Assembly (NCBI GenBank): GCA_902555695.1
Contig: CACDTV010000007.1
Span: forward strand, 1-49,674
Source: an uncultured Alphaproteobacteria bacterium
GTDB taxonomy: Bacteria > Pseudomonadota > Alphaproteobacteria > HIMB59
DNA length: 49,674 nucleotides
Reading direction: 5' to 3'
Shown here: piece by piece, positions 40,469-48,089 of the stretch
How positions within the stretch are numbered: the first letter of the stretch is position 1
Layout: every line of letters begins with the position of its first letter
The notes under the pieces: generated by a model
What the model saw: only the letters and a program-made list of their open reading frames with translations
Database searches by the model: none
Told to the model about the DNA's origin: nothing
Made by a program: the position numbers and the translations under genes

Positions 40469-40837
40469 TTAAGAGGCAGTATTGATCGTGTTGAAGTCTT
40501 CAGACCATAGTTTTTCCAAATCGTATATTTCTCTAACTTCATTTCTAAAAATATGCACTAAAACATGTCCAGCATCAATGACCGTCCAGTCGCAAAGGGG
40601 CCTTCCTTCTGGTTTATTGCAATAAAGTTTATTTTTCTTAAGGTATCGGTAAACCTTATCTGAAACTGAGTCCACATGCTTATTTGATCGCCCGGATGCA
40701 ACGATCATGAATTCAGCAAATTCTGCCTTTCCTTTGAGAGAAATAACTGAGATGTTTTCAGCCTTATTGTCTTCAAGACTGTCGACTATAGCCTTAACAG
40801 AGGGGTCTTTATCGTGATTAAGAATTTCGTAACTCAC
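40469..40837 (-). CDS. rsfS: Ribosomal silencing factor RsfS
   Basis: A 122-residue DUF143 protein that binds L14 and blocks subunit joining in starvation. The SLKGKAEFAEFMIVASGRSNKHV motif and the DWTVIDAGHVLVHIFR...REIYDLEKLW segment are diagnostic. It overlaps nadD by 20 bases at the 5' end and precedes ctpA by 10 bases. Its usual partner rlmH is missing at this locus. Confidence 0.93.
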   Translation of the reverse strand: MSYEILNHDKDPSVKAIVDSLEDNKAENISVISLKGKAEFAEFMIVASGRSNKHVDSVSDKVYRYLKKNKLYCNKPEGRPLCDWTVIDAGHVLVHIFRNEVREIYDLEKLWSEDFNTINTAS

Positions 40838-41375
40838 TAGATGACATCTCTACACCTATATTATCAAGTATATGGAAACAAGGAGTAGGGCAGTTAATAA
40901 AACTATTTAAATTAGGCATAAATAAATGGGAGAATTGCTTTTGGACTGTTGAATTTTCAATAAATTCATCATATCTCGGTCTATAAATAACGCAAATACT
41001 AATATTTTTTAAAATCCACTCATATTCTTTCCATTCGTGAAAATGACCAAGCTGATCAAGACCTATAATTAAATAAAAAGAGCTAAGGTCACATTTAGTC
41101 TTAATTTTTTGCAACACATCATAGGTACATTTCATTTTATAACGATGTTCAAAGTCAGAAACTTTTACTAACGGCTTTTTAATTTTTGATCGGATATTTG
41201 ATAATTGAGAATTTATTGTGTTTAAATTTTGATTAGCCTTAAGAGGATTTTGATAAGTGGGAAGGATAAATAGTTTTTTCAGCTTTAAACTTTTTATTGA
41301 ACTTTCTATTACATGAACGTGTCCCTCGTGTAAGGGATTAAAAAACCCACCATACAGTCCAATCTTTCTATTCAT
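40818..41375 (-). CDS. nadD: Nicotinate-nucleotide adenylyltransferase
   Basis: Adenylates NaMN to NaAD. Residues 6-20 hold the G-G-F-F-N-P-L-H-E-G-H motif, and ISSTxIR appears as MSSSELR at the C terminus, as in many alphaproteobacterial NadD that end there. The 185 residues are close to the usual 190-215. Start overlaps the unknown gene by 8 bases; the stop overlaps rsfS. Confidence 0.92.
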   Translation of the reverse strand: MNRKIGLYGGFFNPLHEGHVHVIESSIKSLKLKKLFILPTYQNPLKANQNLNTINSQLSNIRSKIKKPLVKVSDFEHRYKMKCTYDVLQKIKTKCDLSSFYLIIGLDQLGHFHEWKEYEWILKNISICVIYRPRYDEFIENSTVQKQFSHLFMPNLNSFINCPTPCFHILDNIGVEMSSSELRNS

Positions 41376-41781
41376 CTATTTTCCTCAAAAATTTTTTAGA
41401 GACACCATTTTCCTCGAGGAATTTGTTTAGAATATCTATAAATTGTAATTGTAATTTTGAACTTGTATGAAATAAAATTGGCACTCTTTGTTTAAAAAAA
41501 TAAAATAAAGATATAATAAATTGCAAATCATTTTTTTCCTCTATGTAAACTACGCCTTTGTTTATTAAACGCTCTTTGTTATATTTAAAGAAAAGGTTAT
41601 TAAAGGGCTCACTTATAAGAGTCACTTTATTAATTTCATTTAATTCTTCTTCATTGAAAAATTTTAAAATTTCTAACTCATATATTGAAGATTTGATTAT
41701 ATGAGTAACATCCTCTTTGTTCAAAGAGCTAAGATATTCGATCTGAGATTTTAATTCTTGAAAATTATTACGGAATTCCAT
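41368..41781 (-). CDS. Unknown 137-residue protein between proA and nadD
   Basis: No family recognised. It is translated between proA (one-base overlap) and nadD (8-base overlap), so it is surely co-transcribed. It is mostly helical with lysine, phenylalanine and leucine. Its layout resembles the N-terminal third of ProA: an FQE start, a LSSLNKED-type helix, then a G-V-V-Y-I strand, a helix with F-Y-F-F-K-Q-R and P-I-L-F-H-T-S-S where ProA has S-I-L-R-G-G-S. Residue identity is low, so it may be a decayed or repurposed ProA duplicate; this is a weak guess. Confidence 0.7.
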   Translation of the reverse strand: MEFRNNFQELKSQIEYLSSLNKEDVTHIIKSSIYELEILKFFNEEELNEINKVTLISEPFNNLFFKYNKERLINKGVVYIEEKNDLQFIISLFYFFKQRVPILFHTSSKLQLQFIDILNKFLEENGVSKKFLRKIDE

Positions 41782-43034
41782 TAAGGCCTTGTGGTGTGAT
41801 TGCCTATTACTTGATATTTAAATGTTGTTAGGTGTTTTGCTCCTACTGGTCCTCTCACATGAAGCTTGTCAGTAGAAATACCTATTTCTGCTCCAAATCC
41901 GAATTCTCCACCATCAGCAAATTGAGTGGAAGCATTATTCATTAAAATGGCACTTTTACAGTTTTGAAAGAAATACTCTATAGATTGTTGATTGTTACTT
42001 AAACAACTCTCGGTATGTCCACTAGAATATTTGTTTATATGCTCTACACATTCTTCAACATTATCAACTAGTTTTACTGTAATTTTCTTATCTAGATATT
42101 CAGTTGACCAATCTTCTTCTGTTGCATCTCGATCGATTGAGTAAATATCTTTGAGGCGACTACATCCAATAATTTCACATCCTTGTGATTTTAAATTATC
42201 TAAAACAGATGAAATATCTTCTGCTGAATTATTAGAGTGTATAAGTAAAGTCTCTGTTGCACCACAAATCTCTGGTCTTCTCAGCTTGGCATTTACGATG
42301 ACCTCAGTGGCTTTATCTTTTTCATATCCATCATCCCAAAAAGTATGACACAAACCTTCCAAATGTTTAATTGTAGGAACTTTTGAATTTTTAGAAATTG
42401 TTTCAATTAACGATTTTCCCCCACGAGGAATAATCACATCTATATCTCCTTCAGCTTTTAACAACTCTTCAACAAAACTACGATCAGTATTTTGAATGAA
42501 ACAGACAAGATGAGTATCAAAATTTAAATCTTTTAAAGCATCTTGAATGCACTCATAAAGTTTTTTATTAGTTTCGATACACTCAGAGCCTCCTCTAAGA
42601 ATAGAAATATTTCCAGATCTAAGGCAAAGACATGCAGCATCTATTGTGACATTAGGTCGAGACTCATAAATAATGCCAATCACACCAATAGGCACTGAGA
42701 CTTTTGTAAATTGCAACCCATTAGTGGCATTGGTCCAACTTTCTAAAGTTTGATCAAGGGGATCTTGCATTTGGGCTATTTTCTCAACGTCACGAGAAAG
42801 TTGATCTATTTTCTCTGAAGTCAAAACTAATCTATTTATCATAGGTGCAGAAACATTATTAGATTTAGCTCTTTCTACATCTGCTTGATTAGCTTTTAGA
42901 ATTTCATTTTTATTAGATAATAGAAATCCACTAATATTCATTAAAATTCTACTTCTATCTTCTGCAGATAGTTTGGACATGGCGCTCGATGCCCTCTTCG
43001 AATGGTTTAAAATTTCTTGAAAATAGTCGCTCAT
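41781..43034 (-). CDS. proA: Gamma-glutamyl phosphate reductase
   Basis: Reduces gamma-glutamyl phosphate to glutamate semialdehyde with NADPH, the second step to proline. The 417 residues show GVIGIIYESRPNVTIDAACLCLRSGN and the ILRGGSE motif, and the catalytic Cys in HLEGLCHTF; the C-terminal STQFADGGEFGFGAEIGISTDKLHVRGP is a textbook ProA signature. Its start overlaps proB by 4 bases. Confidence 0.96.
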   Translation of the reverse strand: MSDYFQEILNHSKRASSAMSKLSAEDRSRILMNISGFLLSNKNEILKANQADVERAKSNNVSAPMINRLVLTSEKIDQLSRDVEKIAQMQDPLDQTLESWTNATNGLQFTKVSVPIGVIGIIYESRPNVTIDAACLCLRSGNISILRGGSECIETNKKLYECIQDALKDLNFDTHLVCFIQNTDRSFVEELLKAEGDIDVIIPRGGKSLIETISKNSKVPTIKHLEGLCHTFWDDGYEKDKATEVIVNAKLRRPEICGATETLLIHSNNSAEDISSVLDNLKSQGCEIIGCSRLKDIYSIDRDATEEDWSTEYLDKKITVKLVDNVEECVEHINKYSSGHTESCLSNNQQSIEYFFQNCKSAILMNNASTQFADGGEFGFGAEIGISTDKLHVRGPVGAKHLTTFKYQVIGNHTTRP

Positions 43035-44149
43035 CTCGATCTCACCAAGTTATCTTTATGAACTATCTCATCCTCTCGGACAAAACCAAGAATTTCACTG
43101 AATTCTGATGATTTTTTACCTTTTATTTTATCCATTTCCTGAAAATCATAATTAATCATGCCTCTAGCTAACTCTTTTTTATTGTAATGGATCGAAACAG
43201 TATCACCACGATAAAACTTTCCATCGATTGACTTTACACCGATTGCCAACAGACTTGAATTTTTCTTGAGTGCTTTTGAAGCCCCTTCATCAATATGAAC
43301 AATTGCTTTTTGTATTGGTCTATTCCAAATCCATTGTTGGCGGCTTGTAAGAATATTTTTGGATGGATGAAACCATGTTGAAGATTGAGGATCAATTTTA
43401 CTCAATGGATTATTCACCAAACCATTAGATATGATCATGGTGGATCCAGATTGAATACAGAGTTTTGCAGCATTGATTTTTGCCAACATCCCACCAGAAC
43501 CAAACTCACTTAAATCTTTATCAATATATTTTTCTATTTGTTGATCAACCTCTTCAACAGATGTAATAAGTTTAGCTTGCAGTGATTTTTTAGGATTTGC
43601 AGTATACAAACCATTCACATCAGATAATAAAATTAATAACTCAGCTGATAGGGCATTTGCAATCATAGCTGAAAGTTTATCATTATCTCCAAAACGAATT
43701 TCTTCTGTCGAGGTAGTATCATTTTCATTAATTATTGGAACAACATCTAGATCCATAAGAGAGTATATTGTATTTCTGATGTTCAAATATTTTCTTCTTT
43801 CGTTTAAATCTTCAGCTGTTATTAAAATTTGAGAACTTTGAATATTTAATTTTGCAAAAGCTTTTTGCCATTGTTGCGAGAGTTGTATTTGACCTATTGA
43901 TGCAGCAGCCTGCTTTTCATGCAAATTAGTCAACTTTTTTTTTGAGAGTATATTCCTACCTAAAGCGATTGCACCAGATGAGACAATGATTATCTTAGAA
44001 CCTCTCTTTTGGAGTTCTTTCACATCTTCAATTAGGGAGCTTAGCCATTTTTTCCTCAGCACATGCTTTTCGTTGACCAAAATATTTGAGCCAACTTTAA
44101 TGACAATAACTTTAGATTTTTTAGATAATTCTAAAAATTTTTTATTCAT
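43031..44149 (-). CDS. proB: Glutamate 5-kinase
   Basis: Phosphorylates glutamate for proline. The 372-residue protein has an amino acid kinase domain (VIKVGSNIL, SSGAIALG, NENDTTSTEEIRFGDNDKLSA, LSDVNGLYT, GSGGMLAKINAA) and a C-terminal PUA domain (about residues 280-365). It overlaps obgE by 8 bases and proA by 4, placing both proline genes in the ribosomal-protein operon. Confidence 0.96.
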   Translation of the reverse strand: MNKKFLELSKKSKVIVIKVGSNILVNEKHVLRKKWLSSLIEDVKELQKRGSKIIIVSSGAIALGRNILSKKKLTNLHEKQAAASIGQIQLSQQWQKAFAKLNIQSSQILITAEDLNERRKYLNIRNTIYSLMDLDVVPIINENDTTSTEEIRFGDNDKLSAMIANALSAELLILLSDVNGLYTANPKKSLQAKLITSVEEVDQQIEKYIDKDLSEFGSGGMLAKINAAKLCIQSGSTMIISNGLVNNPLSKIDPQSSTWFHPSKNILTSRQQWIWNRPIQKAIVHIDEGASKALKKNSSLLAIGVKSIDGKFYRGDTVSIHYNKKELARGMINYDFQEMDKIKGKKSSEFSEILGFVREDEIVHKDNLVRSR

Positions 44150-45131
44150 TTTGTAAGTTTTCCAAACATAAATTTGTTAACTGATCTAATTGATGACCTG
44201 TAGCAGCTGAAATCAATTTAACCTCTTGATTTAAAGAAGTCTCAAATTCTTTTTTAATTTCCTCAACCCTATTCTTATCAGCAATTTCAATCTTATTTAG
44301 TGCTATAATTTCTTTTTTTTGTTCTATTTTCCCTCCATAGTTTAAAAGTTCTTGTCGAATAACTTTATAATTTTCAAAAGGGTTTTGTTCAGTGATATCT
44401 ACAACGTGAATTAAAATTTTACATCTTTCAACATGTGATAAGAAATCATGACCCAGTCCTTTCCCATCGCTCGCATGTTCTATGAGCCCAGGTATATCTG
44501 CTAATACAAATTCAAGATCTTCTTTTTGAACCATTCCGATGTGTGGATGAAGTGTTGTAAAGGCATAATCAGCAACTTTTGACTTAGCATTGGTTACAAA
44601 ATTTAAAATTGAAGATTTACCTGCATTTGGCATTCCCACCAAACCAACATCAGCTAATATTTTCAGCTTTAATCTGACAGTTGACTCTTGTCCTTTTTCT
44701 CCTTGTTGGAACTTACGAGGTGCTCTATTGGTAGAACTTTTAAAGTGAGCATTGCCTTTGCCTCCCTGACCTCCTCTTAAAAAATGATAAGTTTCATTAT
44801 CTTTTAATATCTCATGAATTTTAATACTCATGTCTTCGGTGTATATCTCAGTTCCACAAGGGACATCTAAAATAAGATCTTTGCCGCTTGCGCCAGTTTT
44901 TAATTGACCAGCACCACCCATACCATTTTGCGCATTATGATGTTGGTTAAAACGATATCGTTGAAGAGTGTTGATTCCTTTATTCCCTCGAAAAATAACA
45001 TCACCACCTTTTCCACCATTTCCACCATTAGGGCCTCCGTACTCTACAAATTTTTCTCTTCGAAAACTAAGAGCGCCGTGTCCACCATTTCCTGATTTAA
45101 TATATATTTTTGCTTTATCTATAAATGCCAT
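44142..45131 (-). CDS. obgE: GTPase ObgE/CgtA
   Basis: A large-subunit assembly GTPase. The glycine-rich Obg fold covers residues 1-158 (FRREKFVEYGGPNGGNGGKGG), then the G domain with GMPNAGKSS, TLHPHIGMV, DIPGLIEHAS, and NKIE-x-A-D. It stops at 329 residues, without the C-terminal OCT domain, as in many alphaproteobacteria. It follows rpmA by 32 bases. Confidence 0.95.
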   Translation of the reverse strand: MAFIDKAKIYIKSGNGGHGALSFRREKFVEYGGPNGGNGGKGGDVIFRGNKGINTLQRYRFNQHHNAQNGMGGAGQLKTGASGKDLILDVPCGTEIYTEDMSIKIHEILKDNETYHFLRGGQGGKGNAHFKSSTNRAPRKFQQGEKGQESTVRLKLKILADVGLVGMPNAGKSSILNFVTNAKSKVADYAFTTLHPHIGMVQKEDLEFVLADIPGLIEHASDGKGLGHDFLSHVERCKILIHVVDITEQNPFENYKVIRQELLNYGGKIEQKKEIIALNKIEIADKNRVEEIKKEFETSLNQEVKLISAATGHQLDQLTNLCLENLQNE

Positions 45132-45163
45132 AACAGTTTAAGTTGAAGTTTTTTTAAGTGGGT

Positions 45164-45409
45164 TTAGTTAACGCAAACAAACTGTCTGTTTCGAGATTTT
45201 TTAAACAGAACTTTGCCTTCAACTAAGGAGAAAAGAGTATGATCTTTTCCAATCCCAACATTTTCGCCCGGGTAAAATTTTGTACCACGCTGACGAACAA
45301 TAATATTTCCAGGAATTACGTGTTCACCACCAAACTTTTTAACTCCAAGCCTTCTACCAGCCGAGTCTCTTCCGTTTTTGGAACTTCCACCTGCTTTTTT
45401 TGTTGCCAT
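45164..45409 (-). CDS. rpmA: 50S ribosomal protein L27
   Basis: An 81-residue L27. The N terminus ([20 protein letters not shown]) reaches the peptidyl-transferase centre; [28 protein letters not shown] segments (read as [10 protein letters not shown] and [11 protein letters not shown]) are typical. There is no N-terminal cleavage extension like that in Firmicutes. It follows rplU by 4 bases. Confidence 0.97.
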   Translation of the reverse strand: MATKKAGGSSKNGRDSAGRRLGVKKFGGEHVIPGNIIVRQRGTKFYPGENVGIGKDHTLFSLVEGKVLFKKSRNRQFVCVN

Positions 45410-45413
45410 ATTT

Positions 45414-45938
45414 CTACTTTTTTACCTCAGTTGTTTCTTTTTTCACAGTCTTTTTTTCTTTAGCTTCAACCTTTTTAGGTTTTTCAGCTTTAGCTTCAAC
45501 TTTTTTTGTTTCTGTAGCTTTTACTTCAGTTTTTTTTGGAGTTTCAGCCTTTTTTTCAACTTTTTTTGGAGTTTCAGCTTTTGGTGCAGCTTTCTTAGCC
45601 GGCTCTTTAAAGCTTTCTTCTCCAATAGCGGACTTGATTGCCATGACCTTTAATATAGAGATATATTGACGATGACCTTTAGTTCTTTGAAAATGTTTTC
45701 TTCTATTTTTTCTAAAAACTCTAATCTTATCGTCCCTAGTCTGGTATAGTAATTTTGCAGATACTTCCGCACCTTTTACAGCTGGAGAACCAAGTTCAAA
45801 CTTGTCGCCATTTCCAACTGCAACGATATCTTTAAAAGATATGGTATCACCAACGTTACCCTCTATTTTATCAATCTTTAAAACATCTCCTGGAGACACT
45901 TTAAATTGCTTACCAACCGATTTAAGAACTGCGTACAT
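45414..45938 (-). CDS. rplU: 50S ribosomal protein L21 with a lysine/alanine-rich tail
   Basis: Residues 1-102 are normal L21 ([20 protein letters not shown], the [21 protein letters not shown] motif and the terminal Y-I-S-I-L-K-V). Residues about 103-174 are a low-complexity tail of Lys, Ala, Glu, Thr and Pro with repeated KKVE, AETPKK and EAKAEKPKK units, not part of the L21 fold. Such tails occur in several alphaproteobacterial L21. It may be disordered and may bind rRNA. A good promoter lies upstream (45951-45978). Confidence 0.95.
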   Translation of the reverse strand: MYAVLKSVGKQFKVSPGDVLKIDKIEGNVGDTISFKDIVAVGNGDKFELGSPAVKGAEVSAKLLYQTRDDKIRVFRKNRRKHFQRTKGHRQYISILKVMAIKSAIGEESFKEPAKKAAPKAETPKKVEKKAETPKKTEVKATETKKVEAKAEKPKKVEAKEKKTVKKETTEVKK

Positions 45939-45950
45939 AATAAGTCGGTC

Positions 45951-45978
45951 AATATATATAGGTCTTTATTTATGTCAA
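45951..45978 (-). promoter_or_regulatory. Promoter of rplU-rpmA operon
   Basis: On the minus strand a perfect TTGACA (45978-45973), a 16-base spacer and TATATT (45956-45951, 5/6) precede rplU (start at 45938). The -10 box is 12 bases from the ATG, so the predicted leader is only about six bases, too short for an ordinary ribosome binding site. The operon continues through obgE, proBA and onward. Prediction from sequence only. Confidence 0.55.
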
Positions 45979-46027
45979 TAGTCAAAAATGCAATAAAATA
46001 GGGATTTATTTGGAGATTAGTTTTTGA

Positions 46028-46441
46028 TTAATTTATTTTGCAAGACTTACACAAAACATAAAATTCAAGGTTATACCTTGTAATTTCTAATTGATTATCC
46101 TTAACCAGATCGCTGACACTATCCTTTAAATATTTATTTTTAATCTCTTTTACCTTTCCACATCTCTCGCAAATAGTAAAAGCTGTGTTGCTTGCACAGT
46201 TTGAGTTATTACAAATTATAAACGAGTTAATACTCTCAATTTTGTGAATTTTTCCTAATTCAACCAATTTATCTAAAGCTCTGTAAACTTGAAGAGGTGA
46301 GTTTAAACCCTCTTTCTTCAGACTGTCTAATATAAAGTATGCCTTTAAAGGCTCGCCACTGTTTTGTAAGAGATCAAGAACAATTCTTTGATTTTTGGTT
46401 AAACTTTGATTTTTTTTAGAATGTGTATATGTTGAACTCAT
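46028..46441 (-). CDS. zur: Zinc uptake regulator Zur (Fur family)
   Basis: A 137-residue Fur-family repressor, assigned to Zur by the znu genes beside it. The structural zinc cysteines are C91, C94 and C131, C134. The expected sensing-site ligands H66, C77 and E99 are present, but the histidine eight residues after C77 (E. coli H96) is Asn here; a Cys lies five residues after C77 and may substitute. The N-terminal helix-turn-helix covers about 16-65. Its ATG lies one base past the znuB stop, forming znuC-znuB-zur. It probably binds the 32-bp palindrome at 48040-48071, regulating its own transcript. Confidence 0.9.
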   Translation of the reverse strand: MSSTYTHSKKNQSLTKNQRIVLDLLQNSGEPLKAYFILDSLKKEGLNSPLQVYRALDKLVELGKIHKIESINSFIICNNSNCASNTAFTICERCGKVKEIKNKYLKDSVSDLVKDNQLEITRYNLEFYVLCKSCKIN

Positions 46442-46442
46442 C

Positions 46443-47264
46443 TCAATTTAACAATTCTATTTTTTTTTTTGAAATTAGCAATTTTTTCAGAGGTATTAGA
46501 GTTAAAATAAAGACACCTAAGGCTATTGCTAGTATAGTTGGACCTGTCGGAGAATTCCAAATCATTGAAGTTTGTAATCCGAGCACAACTGAAACAAGTC
46601 CTATCACTGAAGAAATTATTGCCATTTGTATAGGGGTTGATGATAAATTTCTAGAGGCAGCAGCAGGTATTATCAGAAGACCTGTAATTAATAATATTCC
46701 AACAATTTTAATTGAAATTGCTATTACGCTAGCAATTAGAATTGTAAAAATAGCATTAGCTAGATCAGCATTTAAACCCTCTGCTTTAGCTAATTCTAAA
46801 TTTACAGTTGCAGCAAATAGAGGCCTCCAAATTAGTATTAACACTATCAAAACAATGCTTCCACCAACCCAAACGAACAAAACATCAGTGATGTTTACTG
46901 ATAAAATATCACCAAAAAGAAGACCCATAAGATCAACTCTTATAAACGAAAGTATGCCTAATAGAACTAAACCAATTGCTAAAACTGAATGTGCTAAAAG
47001 ACCTAGTAATGCATCATCAGGTAGATTGGTTCTTTTTTGTAAAAAAAGTAGTGATAAAGCAACAAAGCAAGAAACAGCAAAAACTGCAATGATCAGATTA
47101 AAATTCATCGCATAAGCGATAACAACACCTAACAATGCAGAGTGGGCGATTGTGTCACCAAAATAAGATAGTCTCCTCCAAATAATAAAACATCCAAGTG
47201 GGCCTGTAATTAATGCCAAACCAATACCTGCTGCAAACGCTCTGATAATAAAATCATCAAACAT
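46443..47264 (-). CDS. znuB: Zinc ABC transporter permease ZnuB
   Basis: A 273-residue ABC-3 family permease with 7-9 predicted helices. Typical motifs are the G-P-L-G-C-F-I-I-W-R-R start, GDTIAHSALLGV, the EGLNAD segment that couples to the ATPase, and LLITGLLIIPAAASRNL. It forms the inner-membrane channel of the ZnuABC zinc importer. It overlaps znuC by one base. Confidence 0.95.
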   Translation of the reverse strand: MFDDFIIRAFAAGIGLALITGPLGCFIIWRRLSYFGDTIAHSALLGVVIAYAMNFNLIIAVFAVSCFVALSLLFLQKRTNLPDDALLGLLAHSVLAIGLVLLGILSFIRVDLMGLLFGDILSVNITDVLFVWVGGSIVLIVLILIWRPLFAATVNLELAKAEGLNADLANAIFTILIASVIAISIKIVGILLITGLLIIPAAASRNLSSTPIQMAIISSVIGLVSVVLGLQTSMIWNSPTGPTILAIALGVFILTLIPLKKLLISKKKIELLN

Positions 47265-48016
47265 TATTTATTTTTATCCACCTTATCTATGCTCCCATCA
47301 GGCAAATGATGATGATCATGATTATGCTTATACAGCGATAAAGTAGGATCAATATTACTACCAAATAGCTTAATGTATTCTTGATCTTTTATAACTGAAC
47401 TGGGAATACCAGAACAGCAAACATGCCCATTGAGACAAATAACATAATCAGTTTGAGACATAACTACATGTAAGTTATGCGATATCAAAAGAATGCCACA
47501 ATTAATTTTTTTTACAATTTCTTGAATTGTTTTGTATAAAGCAATCTCTCCAGAATAGTCTACCCCTTGAACAGGTTCATCTAATACCAGAAAATGGGGT
47601 TCTTTAGCTATGGCACGGGCCATGAGTAATCGTTGAAATTCACCTCCTGATAAATTTCTTACATCTTCATTAATCAGATGTTGGATACCTGTAATTCCAA
47701 GTGCATCATTTATTTCACTAGTTTTATGCTTTGTTACTAAATTAACAAAATCTATTGACCTCAAGGGTAAAGACCAATCAATTGAAATTTTTTGTGGTAC
47801 ATATGAAATTCTAATATCTTTTTTAATTGTGTTTGTACCTTCATCAGGTTTTAAAATATCTAAAGACATTTTAGCAGTAGTTGATTTACCTGATCCATTG
47901 GGGCCGATTAGTGTTACAATTTCTCCTTGTGAGACTTTTAAGGAAACACCCCGCACTAACCATTTTTGATTTCTAAAGACTCCACAATTATTTAATTCAA
48001 CCAGACTCTTATTCAT
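47264..48016 (-). CDS. znuC: Zinc ABC transporter ATP-binding protein ZnuC
   Basis: A 250-residue ABC ATPase. Walker A GPNGSGKST, the LSGGEFQR signature, Walker B FLVLDEPVQGVD, and the switch His in LISHNLH are intact. The C-terminal tail has a short histidine cluster (H-N-H-D-H-H-H) near residue 235, common in zinc-transport ATPases. It is divergent from znuA with the Zur-box palindrome in between. Confidence 0.95.
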   Translation of the reverse strand: MNKSLVELNNCGVFRNQKWLVRGVSLKVSQGEIVTLIGPNGSGKSTTAKMSLDILKPDEGTNTIKKDIRISYVPQKISIDWSLPLRSIDFVNLVTKHKTSEINDALGITGIQHLINEDVRNLSGGEFQRLLMARAIAKEPHFLVLDEPVQGVDYSGEIALYKTIQEIVKKINCGILLISHNLHVVMSQTDYVICLNGHVCCSGIPSSVIKDQEYIKLFGSNIDPTLSLYKHNHDHHHLPDGSIDKVDKNK

Positions 48017-48039
48017 TTTTTAATTTGACTTATTAATAG

Positions 48040-48071
48040 TGTTATACTATTACATATGTAATAGTATAACA
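48040..48071. promoter_or_regulatory. Zur operator: 32-bp perfect palindrome with nested dyads
   Basis: The 32 bases at 48040-48071 are perfectly self-complementary, centred at 48055/48056. Each half is itself a near-perfect 7-1-7 dyad, TGTTATACTATTACA at 48040-48054 and TGTAATAGTATAACA at 48057-48071, of the type bound by Fur/Zur dimers. It lies between znuC (start 48016) and znuA (start 48090). A plausible znuA promoter (TTGACT at 48025-48030, 17-base spacer) has its -10 inside the palindrome, so binding would block it. Assignment to Zur is by context. Confidence 0.8.
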
Positions 48072-48089
48072 TTAGAGGTGGTAATTAAT

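Noticed and set aside
45378..45669. Long plus-strand frames opposite the L21 tail
   Set aside because: These are shadows of the lysine-rich repeats (TTT/CTT codons read as Phe/Leu/Ser); composition is not protein-like.
46423..47115. 230-residue plus-strand frame opposite zur/znuB
   Set aside because: It lies antisense to znuB, a clear family match in an operon; the shadow has no recognisable motifs.
48039..48089. Possible GTG start of ZnuA at 48039
   Set aside because: It would place the Zur operator inside the coding region and add a tail without a signal peptide at the right place. ATG 48090 has a ribosome binding site and begins the signal peptide.
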